Origin: Pseudomonas alkylphenolica
GTDB taxonomy: Bacteria > Pseudomonadota > Gammaproteobacteria > Pseudomonadales > Pseudomonadaceae
DNA length: 64,000 bases
Reading direction: 5' to 3'
NCBI RefSeq assembly: GCF_000746525.1
Contig: NZ_CP009048.1
Location: 2,411,501-2,475,500 of the forward strand
Shown one piece after another: positions 45,747-55,596 of the stretch. The notes beneath the pieces are model-generated. The model saw only the letters and a program-made list of their open reading frames with translations, had not been told where the DNA came from and did not search any database. The position numbers were made by a program, and so were the translations under genes. The first letter of the stretch is position 1. Each line of letters starts with the position of its first letter.

Positions 45747-47720
45747 ATGCGCTATTCACTTGCTGCACTTGCCACTGCCATTGCGTTGTCCAGCGCCCCC
45801 TCCTGGGCGGCAGAGGTGGCCTCCACCAACCCGGCCAAGGCTGCCAGCCCGACGACGGCCGCGGTCAACCAGGCGGTGCTCAAGGCGTTGCCGTTCGAGG
45901 ATCGCGCCGACTATGACGCCGCGCGCAAGGGCCTGGTGGCCGCCTTTGAAGGGCAGGTGAAAAATGCTGATGGCAAGCCTGTGTGGGATACCCACCAGTA
46001 TGATTTTCTCAAGCAGGCCCAGGCGCCGGACTCGGTGAACCCCAGCCTGTGGCGTATCGCCCAGCTCAATGCCAATGCCGGCCTGTTCCAGGTCACCGAC
46101 AAGGTCTACCAGATTCGCGGCATCGATCTGGCCAACATGACCATCATCGAAGGTGACGACGGGTTGATCATCATCGACCCGCTGTATGTGACCGAGACGG
46201 CCAAGGCCGGCCTCGAACTGTACTACCAGAACCGCCCGCGCAAGCCGGTGGTGGCGGTGATCTACAGCCATAGCCACATCGACCACTTCGGTGGCGTGCG
46301 CGGCGTGGTCGATGAGGCCGACGTCAAAGCCGGCAAAGTCCGTATCTATGCCCCGGACGGCTTCATGGAGCACGCGATCCAGGAGAACGTGCTGGCCGGC
46401 ACGGCGATGTTCCGCCGCGGCATGTACCAGAGTGGCGGTGCGGTGCCCAGGACAGAGCGTGGCCAGGTCGATACCGGGATCGGCAAGGGCGCGCCGATAG
46501 GTGGCACCATCAGCCTGATCGCGCCGACCGATCTGATTGTCCAGCCGCTGGAGAGCCATGACATTGCCGGCGTGCAGTTCGAGTTCCAGCTGACGCCTGG
46601 CACCGAGGCACCGTCGGAGATGAACGTGTATTTGCCGCAGCTCAAGGCACTGAGCATGTCCGAAAACGCGGTGATGTCGATGCACAACGTACTCACCCCA
46701 CGCGGTGCTGAAGTGCGTGACGCCAAGGCCTGGTCGAAATTCATCGATGACAGCCTGGTGCGCTATGGCGACAAGGCCCAGGTCATGTTTGCCCAGCACA
46801 ACTGGCCGACCTGGGGCGGCGAGGGCATCCGCAGCATGCTCGCCGACCAGCGCGACATGTACGCCTTCATCAACAACCGCACCTTGCACCTGCTCAACCA
46901 GGGCATGACCCCGCTGGAGATTGCTGACGCGGTGAAGAAGCTGCCTGGCGAACTCGATCATAAATGGTACGCCAGGGGCTACTACGGCACCTTGAGCTTC
47001 AACACCCGTGCGGTGTACCAGCGTTACCTGGGCTTTTACGATGGCAACCCGGCCAACCTTGACCCGTTGCCGCCGGTCGAGTCCGGCAAGCACTATGTGC
47101 AGGCCATGGGTGGCGCCGGGAAAGTGCTGGAGCTGATGCGCACGGCGATGCAACAGGGCGACTACCGCTGGGCCGCGCAGCTGGGTAATCACCTGGTCTT
47201 CGCCGAGCCTGACAACAAAGCCGCCCGTGAAGCCCAGGCTGACGCGCTTGAGCAGTTGGGTTACCGCAGCGAATCGGCGATCTGGCGCAACATGTACCTG
47301 ACCGCCGTCCAGGAGCTGCGCCAGCTCGCACCGCAACAGGGGGCGCGTGGCAGTGCCGATCTGGTGCGCGCGGCGACACCGACGATGTTCATGGACATCC
47401 TCTCGGTACGCATGGACTCCGACAAGGCCCAGGGCCATGACATGACCCTGAACTGGGACTTCGACGATCTTGACCAGCACTTCGCCCTGACCTTGCGCAA
47501 CGGCGTACTGACCTATCGCGAGCACAGCAGCCATGCCCAGGCGGACGCCACGGTGAAAATGAGCAAAGCCGTACTGGACCAGATCAGCCTGCGCCAGCTC
47601 GATTTCCCGACGGCGATCAAGCAGGGTGATATCAAGCTCGAAGGCGATGCTGAGCGCTTCAAGGCAATGCTCGGCATGCTGGCCAGCTTCCAGCCGACGT
47701 TCAACGTCGTGACGCCCTGA
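45747..47720 (+). CDS. SdsA-type alkylsulfatase (metallo-beta-lactamase fold)
   Basis: A 657-residue protein with a signal peptide (MRYSLAALATAIALSSAPSW, cleaved after AAA). The MBL motif HSHIDHFGG (~175-183), metal ligand region VQFEFQLTPGTEAPSEMNVY (~270-290), LSMSENAVMSMHNVL and QVMFAQHNWPTWG lead into the dimerisation domain and an SCP-2-like C-terminal domain, as in SdsA1. It removes sulfate from primary alkyl sulfates such as dodecyl sulfate, a different mechanism from the formylglycine sulfatase at 27313. It precedes a TetR gene by 3 bases, suggesting co-transcription. Confidence 0.9.
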   Translation: MRYSLAALATAIALSSAPSWAAEVASTNPAKAASPTTAAVNQAVLKALPFEDRADYDAARKGLVAAFEGQVKNADGKPVWDTHQYDFLKQAQAPDSVNPSLWRIAQLNANAGLFQVTDKVYQIRGIDLANMTIIEGDDGLIIIDPLYVTETAKAGLELYYQNRPRKPVVAVIYSHSHIDHFGGVRGVVDEADVKAGKVRIYAPDGFMEHAIQENVLAGTAMFRRGMYQSGGAVPRTERGQVDTGIGKGAPIGGTISLIAPTDLIVQPLESHDIAGVQFEFQLTPGTEAPSEMNVYLPQLKALSMSENAVMSMHNVLTPRGAEVRDAKAWSKFIDDSLVRYGDKAQVMFAQHNWPTWGGEGIRSMLADQRDMYAFINNRTLHLLNQGMTPLEIADAVKKLPGELDHKWYARGYYGTLSFNTRAVYQRYLGFYDGNPANLDPLPPVESGKHYVQAMGGAGKVLELMRTAMQQGDYRWAAQLGNHLVFAEPDNKAAREAQADALEQLGYRSESAIWRNMYLTAVQELRQLAPQQGARGSADLVRAATPTMFMDILSVRMDSDKAQGHDMTLNWDFDDLDQHFALTLRNGVLTYREHSSHAQADATVKMSKAVLDQISLRQLDFPTAIKQGDIKLEGDAERFKAMLGMLASFQPTFNVVTP

Positions 47721-47723
47721 CCC

Positions 47724-48437
47724 ATGGGCCGTCGTCCAGACACGGCGCCACGCCACGAGGGGACAGGCTCTCGTGGCCAGGGCAGCCATGACAATGTCGT
47801 GGTGGAGCTGCCGGCCAGGCCGCGCAAGCAACCGAAGCAGGCACGCTCGGTCGCCCTGGTCGAGGCCTTGAAAACCGCCGGGCGGGAAATCCTCGAAGGG
47901 GAAGGGCGCGAGGCACTGTCGATCTATCGTCTTTCCGATTACTCCGGGGTGGCCATCAGTTCGATCTACGAGTATTTCCCCACCATCGAGTCGCTGATCG
48001 GCGCTATTTTCGAGGATTATCGTGCCGATGCCCGCCTGCAAGTGATTGCCAGTATCGATGCACTACCGGCGTCGGCGACCCTGTATGACGGTATCGAAAT
48101 CATCTTGCGCACCGGTCTTTCAGCCTTGCATCGCTGGTTGCAGATCGACTCTGAGCAGAGCATCAAGACCGCCTACTATGGCGAGCTGGTGCGCCTGGAA
48201 ATCGTCAAGCCGGAGCGTTTCTGGATTTCGATGGTGATTCCGGCGCTGGTGCAACGCTTTTCCAATCAGGTGCTGGTGGGTGATCGCGAGAAAGCGGGAT
48301 TTCTTGCCTATCAGGCGGTAACCGCTTTGCCCCGTGCGTTGTTGATCGAGAAGCCGCATTACCTGATCGAGGATGGCACCGTGCGCATGCTGGCGCGGAT
48401 GATTCATGCGTTGTTGACTACGCAAGATCCGGAATGA
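47724..48437 (+). CDS. TetR family regulator
   Basis: A 237-residue protein. After a Pro/Arg-rich N-terminal extension (~35 residues) comes the TetR helix-turn-helix (REILEGEGREALSIYRLSDY, SGVAISSIYEYFPTIESLIGA). The ligand-binding helices follow. It starts 3 bases after the alkylsulfatase stop, so it is co-transcribed and probably controls the sulfatase. Its palindrome could not be identified with confidence. Confidence 0.85.
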   Translation: MGRRPDTAPRHEGTGSRGQGSHDNVVVELPARPRKQPKQARSVALVEALKTAGREILEGEGREALSIYRLSDYSGVAISSIYEYFPTIESLIGAIFEDYRADARLQVIASIDALPASATLYDGIEIILRTGLSALHRWLQIDSEQSIKTAYYGELVRLEIVKPERFWISMVIPALVQRFSNQVLVGDREKAGFLAYQAVTALPRALLIEKPHYLIEDGTVRMLARMIHALLTTQDPE

Positions 48438-48637
48438 CCCGTTGCGCAAATCTTCGCCTGAAAGGCGAGAACGCTATGGAACGTTTCCACGGTTTTCATC
48501 CAGAACCTGATATTTCTGTCAGTTGTCGACTGTGCGAATTGGACGTTTGATAGGCCATCGGAAGGGCCAGACGTTTGCAGGGATGCTGCTTGCATGTGCC
48601 ACCGGCCCTCCTTCCAGCGCCCTCAAGGAGATTCGCC

Positions 48638-51600
48638 ATGGCCACTGCAAGCACGGCTTCCGCTTCTACCCTTGCTCTGAAGCACATCCCGCCCACCGCC
48701 GTCCCCTTCAAGATCACCACCCAGCCCGACGGCTACGTACCGGACATGGACGGCTTCGAGCTGCAGCGTCTGGGCTCGCTGGACAGAGGCTGGCACAGCC
48801 TCTGCCCGATTCGTGCGGGGCGTGACCTGGTCGAAGGCGAGGTGATCAGTGCCTGCCAGGTCCGCGAGCGCGACGGCGAGATGGTGCGCGTCGACTATAC
48901 GGCCACCAAGGGCGCACTCAAGGCCAACCAATGGCCGCAAGCCTTCGCGCAGTACATCGTCGAGCACGGTAGGGGCCTCAGCGCTGGCGGCTGGAACGAC
49001 CAAGGCGCGCTGACCTGCGAGGGCGCGGTGCAACTGCGCTTGTGGTGCCGCAACGCCTACCGTGCCTTCAGCACTGCGCCGTTTGCCAACAACCAGGTGC
49101 AGGCGCTGGCCTGCGATGACGACTACGTTTTGGCAAGCGGGCAGAGCCTGTGCCTGCAGGTCCGCGACCTCGCCACCCAGCACTTGTACGAACAGCACAT
49201 CTTCACCCCCGGCAGCGGCCAGACCGGCAAGGCCTGGTCCGAAGCGCTGTGCACGCAGCTCAACCTCAAGAGCCGATTGCTGCGGGCCGGGGTGTTGAAT
49301 GCCGAGGCCGGCACCGTGACGCCCGCCGCCAAGGGCAATGCGTTCTGGGTGGCGCAATGCGCCGGGTTGAGCGTGACCTTGGCCGAGGTGCAGTGGTGGG
49401 GGGGCCAGGTGGTACAAGGCGCGCAGGCGCTGACAGCCGGGCAGGCCGTGCAGGCGTGGGCCTATGATGCGTACTCACATCGCTTGCTGGACAGCTTCAG
49501 CTGGACCCCGACAGCGGCGCAATGCTCGGCGGGCAAATGGCTGGGCGCCTGGGCAGCGGCGCTCAATGCCTCCCCATTGGGTAGCTGGTTGCTCGCCAGC
49601 GCGGCGCTACCGACGCCCGCCGCGACGGGGGTAACCAACGCCACGCAGCTGACCCTGTGGCAACGCGGCGAGGGCGTGCGCCTGTTCACCTCGCTGCCGG
49701 CGGGTGATAACTGGGTGGCCGGGCCACGTCTGGATTCGGTCTGGGGCAGCGTCAACGATGCGGTGCTGGTGACGGTGCGTCATCCGTACAGTCAGCAGTT
49801 GCTGGGGCATGAGGTGTTTCAGCCCACAGAGCTGAGCGACCAGAGCGCGTGGGAGGCGGCGCTGGCCACAGCCATTGGCGATAAATGGCCAGAGATGCTG
49901 GCGGGGCGTGAAGGCGCTGACGCCAGCCTGGACCGCGCCGGGCAAGGGCAGGGCGCCTGGCGCTTGTGGCAGCCACGGTTTGCCGGGCTGTTGCTCGAAC
50001 TGCAGAACCTTGGCGACAGTAGCAAGTGGACGGCTGATCGGCTGGGCAAGTACCTGCTGGCTACGGACGAGTTGCCCGACAGTTCTTCTACTGAGGGTGT
50101 GTGGGGGCGGTCCGAGGTCAAGATGTACGCCTATACCCAGCCTGAGGGCTCAGTATTGCTGGAAATCAGACATTCTGAGGATGAACTGGTTTTTCGCCTC
50201 AGCGATCAAGCGCGGGCTAAAGGCTATCGGGTGGTGGACTGCTATCCGAAGCCAGGCATACGTTATGACAGCAACATCGCGGTGAAAACGGTCAGCAGTG
50301 ACACGGTTATCTGGGGCAAGGGGCGTGGGCACCGTGAATTCAAGTTGGTGCTGGACTATCCGGATGCCTGTCGAGATGCCCAGCAACTGACGGTCGGCCA
50401 TGTGGGCTATCTGGACGACCGCTACCTGTGGCAAAACCTGACCGAGGTCAAATTCACGCCGCCCGCCGCCCGCGACCCTCCCGGACAACACCCTGCTGGA
50501 TTTGTCCGAAACCGGTGACGGTGGCAAGTACCAGGCCGGAACCCAGACCCTGTCGAGCTTCAGCCGCAGCGGCTCGGTCACCACCCTGGCCAGCGACGCC
50601 GGCGCGGCGCAGGGTACGGAGTTCAAGGCCGGGCTCTGGCAGCACCGCCTGACCGCCAGCCTGCTGCCGGGTCAGCAACGGCTGGACGAGACCACGCCGC
50701 GCAGTACCAACAGCGGCCGCATCTGGCAAACGCTGCGCGGCCAGACGGTAGCCACGCTGCGCGCTGACGGGCACTGGCAGCGCGTGTTCTCAGACCATCA
50801 AGACCGCCCGCTGCGCAGCTGGCATGACCATGAGGACGTGCTGTACCGCCATGACGATCAGGGCCGGCTGGTGGAGCGCCGGGTACACGCCAAGCGCTCG
50901 GGCGCGCAGTGGCAGGTGAGCAGCGAGCACGACGTGTTCGGCCAGGAAACTCTGCGCACCTTCAGCCACAACGGCCAGGCAGTGTTCGCCCAACAGCTGG
51001 AGTGGCGCGGTGATGGTCAGTTACTTGCCAAACACAGCCGTGAGTCGGGTGCCCTGGTGCGCAGCGAGCAGTTTACTTACGATGCACTCGACCGCTTGAC
51101 TGGCTACACCTGCACCGCCGCCGATGCCCGGCACCGCCCCTGTGATGACCAGGGTAAAGCGGTCAAGGCGCAGCGTTTCACCTGGGATGCACTGAGCAAC
51201 CTGCAAACCTGCATCACCACCTACAGTGACGACAAAACGCGCACCCAGACGTTTGCCTACGATGCCAGCAACCCCACGCGCCTGAAGAGCGTCACCGCCG
51301 ATAAACAGGTGGTGGAGGTGAAACACAACGGCAACGGCTACCTGACCGAGGATGGCAAAACCCGCAAGCTCACTTACAATGCCGGCGGGCAACTGACCCA
51401 GGTCAGCGACACTGGCGGCAGCGTGCTGGCGCGTTACGCCTACGATGGCTACCAGCGCCTGGCCGCGCAGTACGTGGCCAAGGACAAGAGTACCTGTGAG
51501 TTGCGCTATGCCGGTGACACGCTGATCGGCGAAGACTGGTTCGATGCCGATGGCGCATTAAGCCGCCAACGCAGCATCAGCCCGGGCCTGGCCGAATATG

Positions 51601-52697
51601 AAGACAACACCGTGAGCTGGCTGATCGACGACCCGCAGTGCGGGGTTGCCGGGCAGTACAGCGACGCGGGGTTGCAGCTGACCCCGCTGCTGCCTTTCGG
51701 TGCGGGCAAGGCCACGACTGGCATCAGTTTGGGCTACAACGGCATGCGTCGAGACCCGGTGACTGGCAGCTATCACGCCGGCAACGGCTACCGCTGCTAT
51801 GACCCGTGCCTGTACCGTCACGCCCAGCCGGACTGGCTGAGCCCGTTCGGCGAGGGCGGGATCAACGACTACGTGCATTGCCCGGACCCGGTCAACCTGC
51901 ACGACCCCAGCGGTGCGATCATGATCAGCCGCTGGGGCCAGTCGCAGATGCTCGCCAGCCTTGAGCAAAGCCTGCGCGATACCCAACCTTTCCCGGTAGG
52001 CGATCGCTGGCGGCGCATTGGCACCTCCGCCGTAATTGCGGTGGTTGGCATCGCGGCTTCGGTTCTTACTGGCGGCACGGCATCGATGCTGGTGTTTGCC
52101 GCGCTCACTGCACTGAGTGTCGTGTCGCTGGGGCTGGAGGTTGCCTCGATAATGCTGGAGGACAGCAACCCTGAGCTGTCGAAGAAACTGTCGACTGCCT
52201 CGGTGGTGGTGGGGGTGTTGTCCATCGGCAACTTTGTCGGCGCCTTCAAGCAAGCCGCCTCGGTGTTGCGCACCGCGGTCACGGTGGCAGCGCGTATGGC
52301 CAGAAATGCCCTGCGCTCTGCTTGGAAAACGCTGCTGGTATGGGGCAGCAACGGGTTTGTGCGAACAGGTCGTTATGTGCGTGCCGCAAGCAAGGCCGCC
52401 AAAGCCTCCCAGGCGAGTGCAAAAGCCCTGACCGCGGCTAAACAGGCCAAGGTGACGGATGTCCTGGGCGACTTGGTCTCCCATAAGCTCACCGTCGTTG
52501 AGAGTGACGGGCTGCAAAAAATGCTAACAGGAAAGAAACTCCAGGTGCTGACCGGCTGGAAGGCCAAGGTGCAAGCTTCGGTCACGCACATGCCAGAGTC
52601 TGCGAAGTGGTTTTTTGAAGCGGTTGATACGGGCGTTACTAAGTACGTCGTTCATGGGGGCGCTAAGGAAGTCGGTCTTGGGTTTTTGCCGGCTTAG
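48638..52697 (+). pseudogene. RHS-repeat protein split by a frameshift
   Basis: The ATG at 48638 follows AAGGAG. The first part (to 50518) has the start of Pseudomonas RHS/TccC-like proteins (HIPPTAVPFKITTQPDGYVP). Near 50465-50476, within CCGCCCGCCGCCCG, the frame shifts by one base: this frame ends at 50518, while family-like sequence (LPDNTLLDLSETGDGGKYQA) continues in the next frame to 52697. The second part holds YD/RHS repeats, then the core (GYNGMRRDPVTGSYHAGNGY, NLHDPSG at ~51903). A ~260-residue variable tail follows with hydrophobic segments, perhaps a pore-forming toxin. No immunity gene is seen. Sequencing error in the GC run is possible. Confidence 0.72.
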
Positions 52698-52702
52698 GGT
52701 TG

Positions 52703-52845
52703 CTACGAAATGTCGCCGAGCGGCGATCAGGCCAGGTGAAAACAGGTGAGGCATGCCCGGCGTCGAACTCGACTTGACGGGTTGTCAATGAGCATCCGCG
52801 CCTGTTTTCAACGCAACAGGATCGTTGCGCGGGCACATTTCGTAG
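52703..52845. repeat. Inverted-repeat element downstream of the RHS gene
   Basis: A 44/45-base imperfect inverted repeat: outer CTACGAAATGT (52703-52713) with ACATTTCGTAG (52835-52845), inner TGAAAACAGG (52737-52746) with CCTGTTTTCA (52801-52810), and GCGATC-like matches between. A central TTGAC-GGGTT-GTCAA hairpin lies at about 52773-52787. It carries no plausible gene; it could be a miniature mobile element or a structured RNA. Confidence 0.6.
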
Positions 52846-52894
52846 AAAAAAAAGCTCCGATGTCCCCGCCTGACCAAGGACGGAAGGGGACATC
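52846..52894 (-). terminator. Rho-independent terminator of the ligase operon
   Basis: On the minus strand, stem GATGTCCCC / GGGGACATC (52859-52894) is followed by GGAGC and eight T (52846-52853). It lies 40 bases past the ligase stop at 52936 and should end the minus-strand acyl-CoA operon. Confidence 0.75.
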
Positions 52895-52935
52895 AGGGCA
52901 CAAAACGAAGGGGTTTCTTAACGAACCAAGGCGCG

Positions 52936-54507
52936 TCAGGACACGCAACGCGCCTTGTCTTTCCAGTACTTTTCCCGCACCTGGCGACGCAACACCTTGC
53001 CCACCACACTGACCGGCAGCGCGTCGACAAACAGAATCGACTTGGGCACCTTGAACCGCCCCAGGCGGCCTTTCACATGCTCGATCAACGCCTGGGCTGA
53101 AACGCTTTCACCGGCTTTGAGCACCACTTCGGCATGCACCGCCTCGCCCCATTCTTCATGGGGAATGCCGACCACCGCCGAATTGGACACCGCCGGGTGG
53201 GCATTGAGCGCTGCTTCCACCTCGATGGCGTAGACGTTGAAACCACCGGTGATGATCATGTCTTTCTTGCGATCAACCAGGAACAGGAAGCCCTGTGGGT
53301 CGATGTAACCCATGTCGCCGGATTTCCAGTAGCCGTTGTGAAACTCCGTGGCCGTGCCTTCAGGATTCTTGTAGTAACCGGCAATCGTCCCGCGAGAACG
53401 CACCCACAGCTCGCCGGTGGTGCCCAGCGGCACTTCCTGGCCGTTGTCGTCGACAATCAGGATCTCCGCGCCGACGGCGATGCGCCCGGCCGAAGACAGC
53501 TGCTTTTCGTTCTCGGTCAGGTGATCGGCCTTGCTCAGCAGGGCAACGGCATGCAGGCTTTCGGTGGCGCCGTAGATCTGCATGAAAATATTGCCGAAAC
53601 GCTCCTGGGCCTGACGCAGTTTTGTCGGGCTCATCGGTGCGGCACCGTAGGCCATGGTCTGCAGCGAGGACAGGTCGTAGTCCCTGGCTTCGGGCAATTC
53701 CAGCAGACGGTAGATCATGGTCGGCACCAGCAGGGTCATGGTGGCCTTTTCTGCTTCGATGTTGCGGCACAGTTGCGCCAGGTCCGGGATGTTCTGGGTC
53801 AGGGTGCAACCACCACGGAACAAGGTTGGCAACAGTCCCAGGCCGGAGCCGTGGCTGATGGGCGCCATGTGCAGGAAACGGGTGTCGGGCTGGTAAGGCT
53901 GTTCAGCCTCCAGGTACATCGAATCGCGCAGCGCCATCCAGTTGTCGATGGTGTAGGCAGCGCATTTGCTCTGGCCGGTGGTGCCACCGGTGAAGCGATA
54001 GACCAGCGCGTCTTGCTGTACGTCGTTGTCGATGCCGGGGTTGTGATCCGGGACGCCTTCAAGCAGGTCCCAGAAATACCACAGACCCTCGCGCGGGGTG
54101 GCGGGAGGGTCCATGCAGACAACCTTGATGCCTTGGCCATGCAGCAGGTCGAAATAGCGATCGATCAGGGCGTTCTCGATAAACACCACTTTCGGCCGCA
54201 GAAACTCCACCTGCCAACGATGCTCTTCGAAGGCGTCGCGATAGTTGGTGTAGGCTGCCGATGCATCACCCTTGAGCGCGGTCCAGGCATGGAACAGCGA
54301 GATGTTGTCGTTTTGCAGAATGCACAGGTAGACATCGCCGCGGCGCAGTTCAAGACGCTCGCGCAGCATGTTGACAATGCGATTGGTCAGCGCGTGCAGC
54401 TCACGGAAGGTATAGCGTCGATTGCGCTCGATGTTGACCAGGGCTTCCCGGTCGCCGAAACGCACGGCCAGGTTACCGACCGTGTGTGCGAAGTTCATTA
54501 TTGTCAT
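52936..54507 (-). CDS. AMP-binding acyl-CoA synthetase (FadD-like)
   Basis: A 523-residue ANL-superfamily ligase. Seen: the P-loop-like YRFTGGTTGQSK (A3), FMQIYGATESLH (A5), GELWVRSRGTIAGYYKNPEG (A7), YWKSGDMGYIDPQGFLFLVDRKKDM with Asp of A7/A8, and GKVLRRQVREK (Lys of A10). It activates a carboxylic acid with ATP to the acyl-adenylate, then CoA thioester. It closes the operon crotonase-thiolase-SDR-ligase and probably feeds it. GGAGAATAACC precedes the start. Confidence 0.9.
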   Translation of the reverse strand: MTIMNFAHTVGNLAVRFGDREALVNIERNRRYTFRELHALTNRIVNMLRERLELRRGDVYLCILQNDNISLFHAWTALKGDASAAYTNYRDAFEEHRWQVEFLRPKVVFIENALIDRYFDLLHGQGIKVVCMDPPATPREGLWYFWDLLEGVPDHNPGIDNDVQQDALVYRFTGGTTGQSKCAAYTIDNWMALRDSMYLEAEQPYQPDTRFLHMAPISHGSGLGLLPTLFRGGCTLTQNIPDLAQLCRNIEAEKATMTLLVPTMIYRLLELPEARDYDLSSLQTMAYGAAPMSPTKLRQAQERFGNIFMQIYGATESLHAVALLSKADHLTENEKQLSSAGRIAVGAEILIVDDNGQEVPLGTTGELWVRSRGTIAGYYKNPEGTATEFHNGYWKSGDMGYIDPQGFLFLVDRKKDMIITGGFNVYAIEVEAALNAHPAVSNSAVVGIPHEEWGEAVHAEVVLKAGESVSAQALIEHVKGRLGRFKVPKSILFVDALPVSVVGKVLRRQVREKYWKDKARCVS

Positions 54508-54521
54508 GGTTATTCTCCGTC

Positions 54522-54543
54522 CGGGCGTGTGGCTGCACGCCCG
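54522..54543. other. Hairpin CGGGCGTG-N6-CACGCCCG between SDR and ligase genes
   Basis: A perfect 8-bp stem with a 6-base loop lies 15 bases before the ligase start in the operon. It may be an mRNA-processing or attenuation structure. No U-tract follows. Confidence 0.4.
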
Positions 54544-54590
54544 TTGCGATCATCATCGCACGTTTATCTCGAGCCCTGTCCCGCGCAAGC

Positions 54591-55511
54591 TCAGGCCTGC
54601 TGAGCCTTGATGGCCTGCAGGGCGGTGTCGATGAAGACCTTCACCTGCTGGTTGGCGTCATCGCGGGGCACGGCGCTACTCCAGTCGGTGATCTGCTCCA
54701 GGTGCGCCTCGATGGCCTCTGGCGACAGCTCGTCGTTGCCGATGTACACCGGCGCGGTCTCTTCCATGCGCACGGCGCTGAACACGCCGGCACCGGCGCC
54801 GAGGATCAGCTTGGTCGGTGCGTTTTCACTGACCAGGAACAGCGCGCCCGGGGTGACCTGCTCAGGACGGCTGGCGGCCAGCAGTTCGGCCGGCATGACG
54901 TCTTCGGTCATGCGGGTGGCGGCCATCGGCGCCAGGGTATTGACCAGAATGTTGTTCTTGCGGCCTTCGATGGCAAGCATGTTCATCAGGCCGACCACGG
55001 CCATTTTCGCCGCGCCATAGTTGGCCTGGCCGAAGTTGCCGAACAGGCCGGCCGCCGAGGTGGTCATCAGGATGCGCCCGTAGTTCTGCTCGCGCATCAG
55101 CTCCCACACCGCTTTGCTGCAGTTCATCGAGCCCATCAGGTGGACATTGATCACCGCCTGAATGTCGGCCATCTCCATCTTGGCGAACGACTTGTCGCGC
55201 AGGATGCCGGCGTTGTTGATCAGGATGTCGACGCGACCGAAGGCTTCTACCGCCTGTTTGACCATGGCCTGGACCTGCTCGTAGTCGGCCACGTTGGCAC
55301 CGTTGGCGATGGCAGTGCCACCGGCCTGGCGGATTTCTTCGACCACAGCCAGGGCCGCGTCGGAAGAGCTGCCGGAGCCGTCGCGGCTACCGCCGAAGTC
55401 GTTGATCACCACCTTGGCGCCACGGGCGGCCAGGTTCAGGGCGTGAACGCGGCCCAGGCCGTTGCCGGCGCCGGTGACGATGGCTACACGGTCATCGAAG
55501 CGAATGGTCAT
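54591..55511 (-). CDS. SDR of the MFE-2/17beta-HSD4 type
   Basis: A 306-residue SDR. NAD motif TGAGNGLGRVHAL, NDFGGSRDGSGSS (long insert after the second strand, typical of peroxisomal MFE-2 3-hydroxyacyl-CoA dehydrogenases), NNAGILRD, catalytic Ser in TTSAAGLF and YGAAK. ~60 extra C-terminal residues follow. It would oxidise a D-3-hydroxyacyl-CoA, the opposite stereochemistry to the FadB-like protein at 20625. In the ligase operon, between thiolase and ligase. Confidence 0.88.
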   Translation of the reverse strand: MTIRFDDRVAIVTGAGNGLGRVHALNLAARGAKVVINDFGGSRDGSGSSSDAALAVVEEIRQAGGTAIANGANVADYEQVQAMVKQAVEAFGRVDILINNAGILRDKSFAKMEMADIQAVINVHLMGSMNCSKAVWELMREQNYGRILMTTSAAGLFGNFGQANYGAAKMAVVGLMNMLAIEGRKNNILVNTLAPMAATRMTEDVMPAELLAASRPEQVTPGALFLVSENAPTKLILGAGAGVFSAVRMEETAPVYIGNDELSPEAIEAHLEQITDWSSAVPRDDANQQVKVFIDTALQAIKAQQA

Positions 55512-55596
55512 GGTGTTTTCCTCTTGTTATTGATAATAGGTGGCGAACGGCGGAGGAAGTGCGTGGTTTCCCCTGAGTCGCCGTTCCCCATAAAGG

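Noticed and set aside
45756..48041. 761-codon open frame on the minus strand opposite the alkylsulfatase and TetR genes
   Set aside because: Antisense shadow of two well supported genes, with no family-like motif.
52746..53012. Small plus-strand frame after the RHS gene as an immunity gene
   Set aside because: It overlaps the inverted-repeat element, the terminator and the ligase end, and has no ribosome site.
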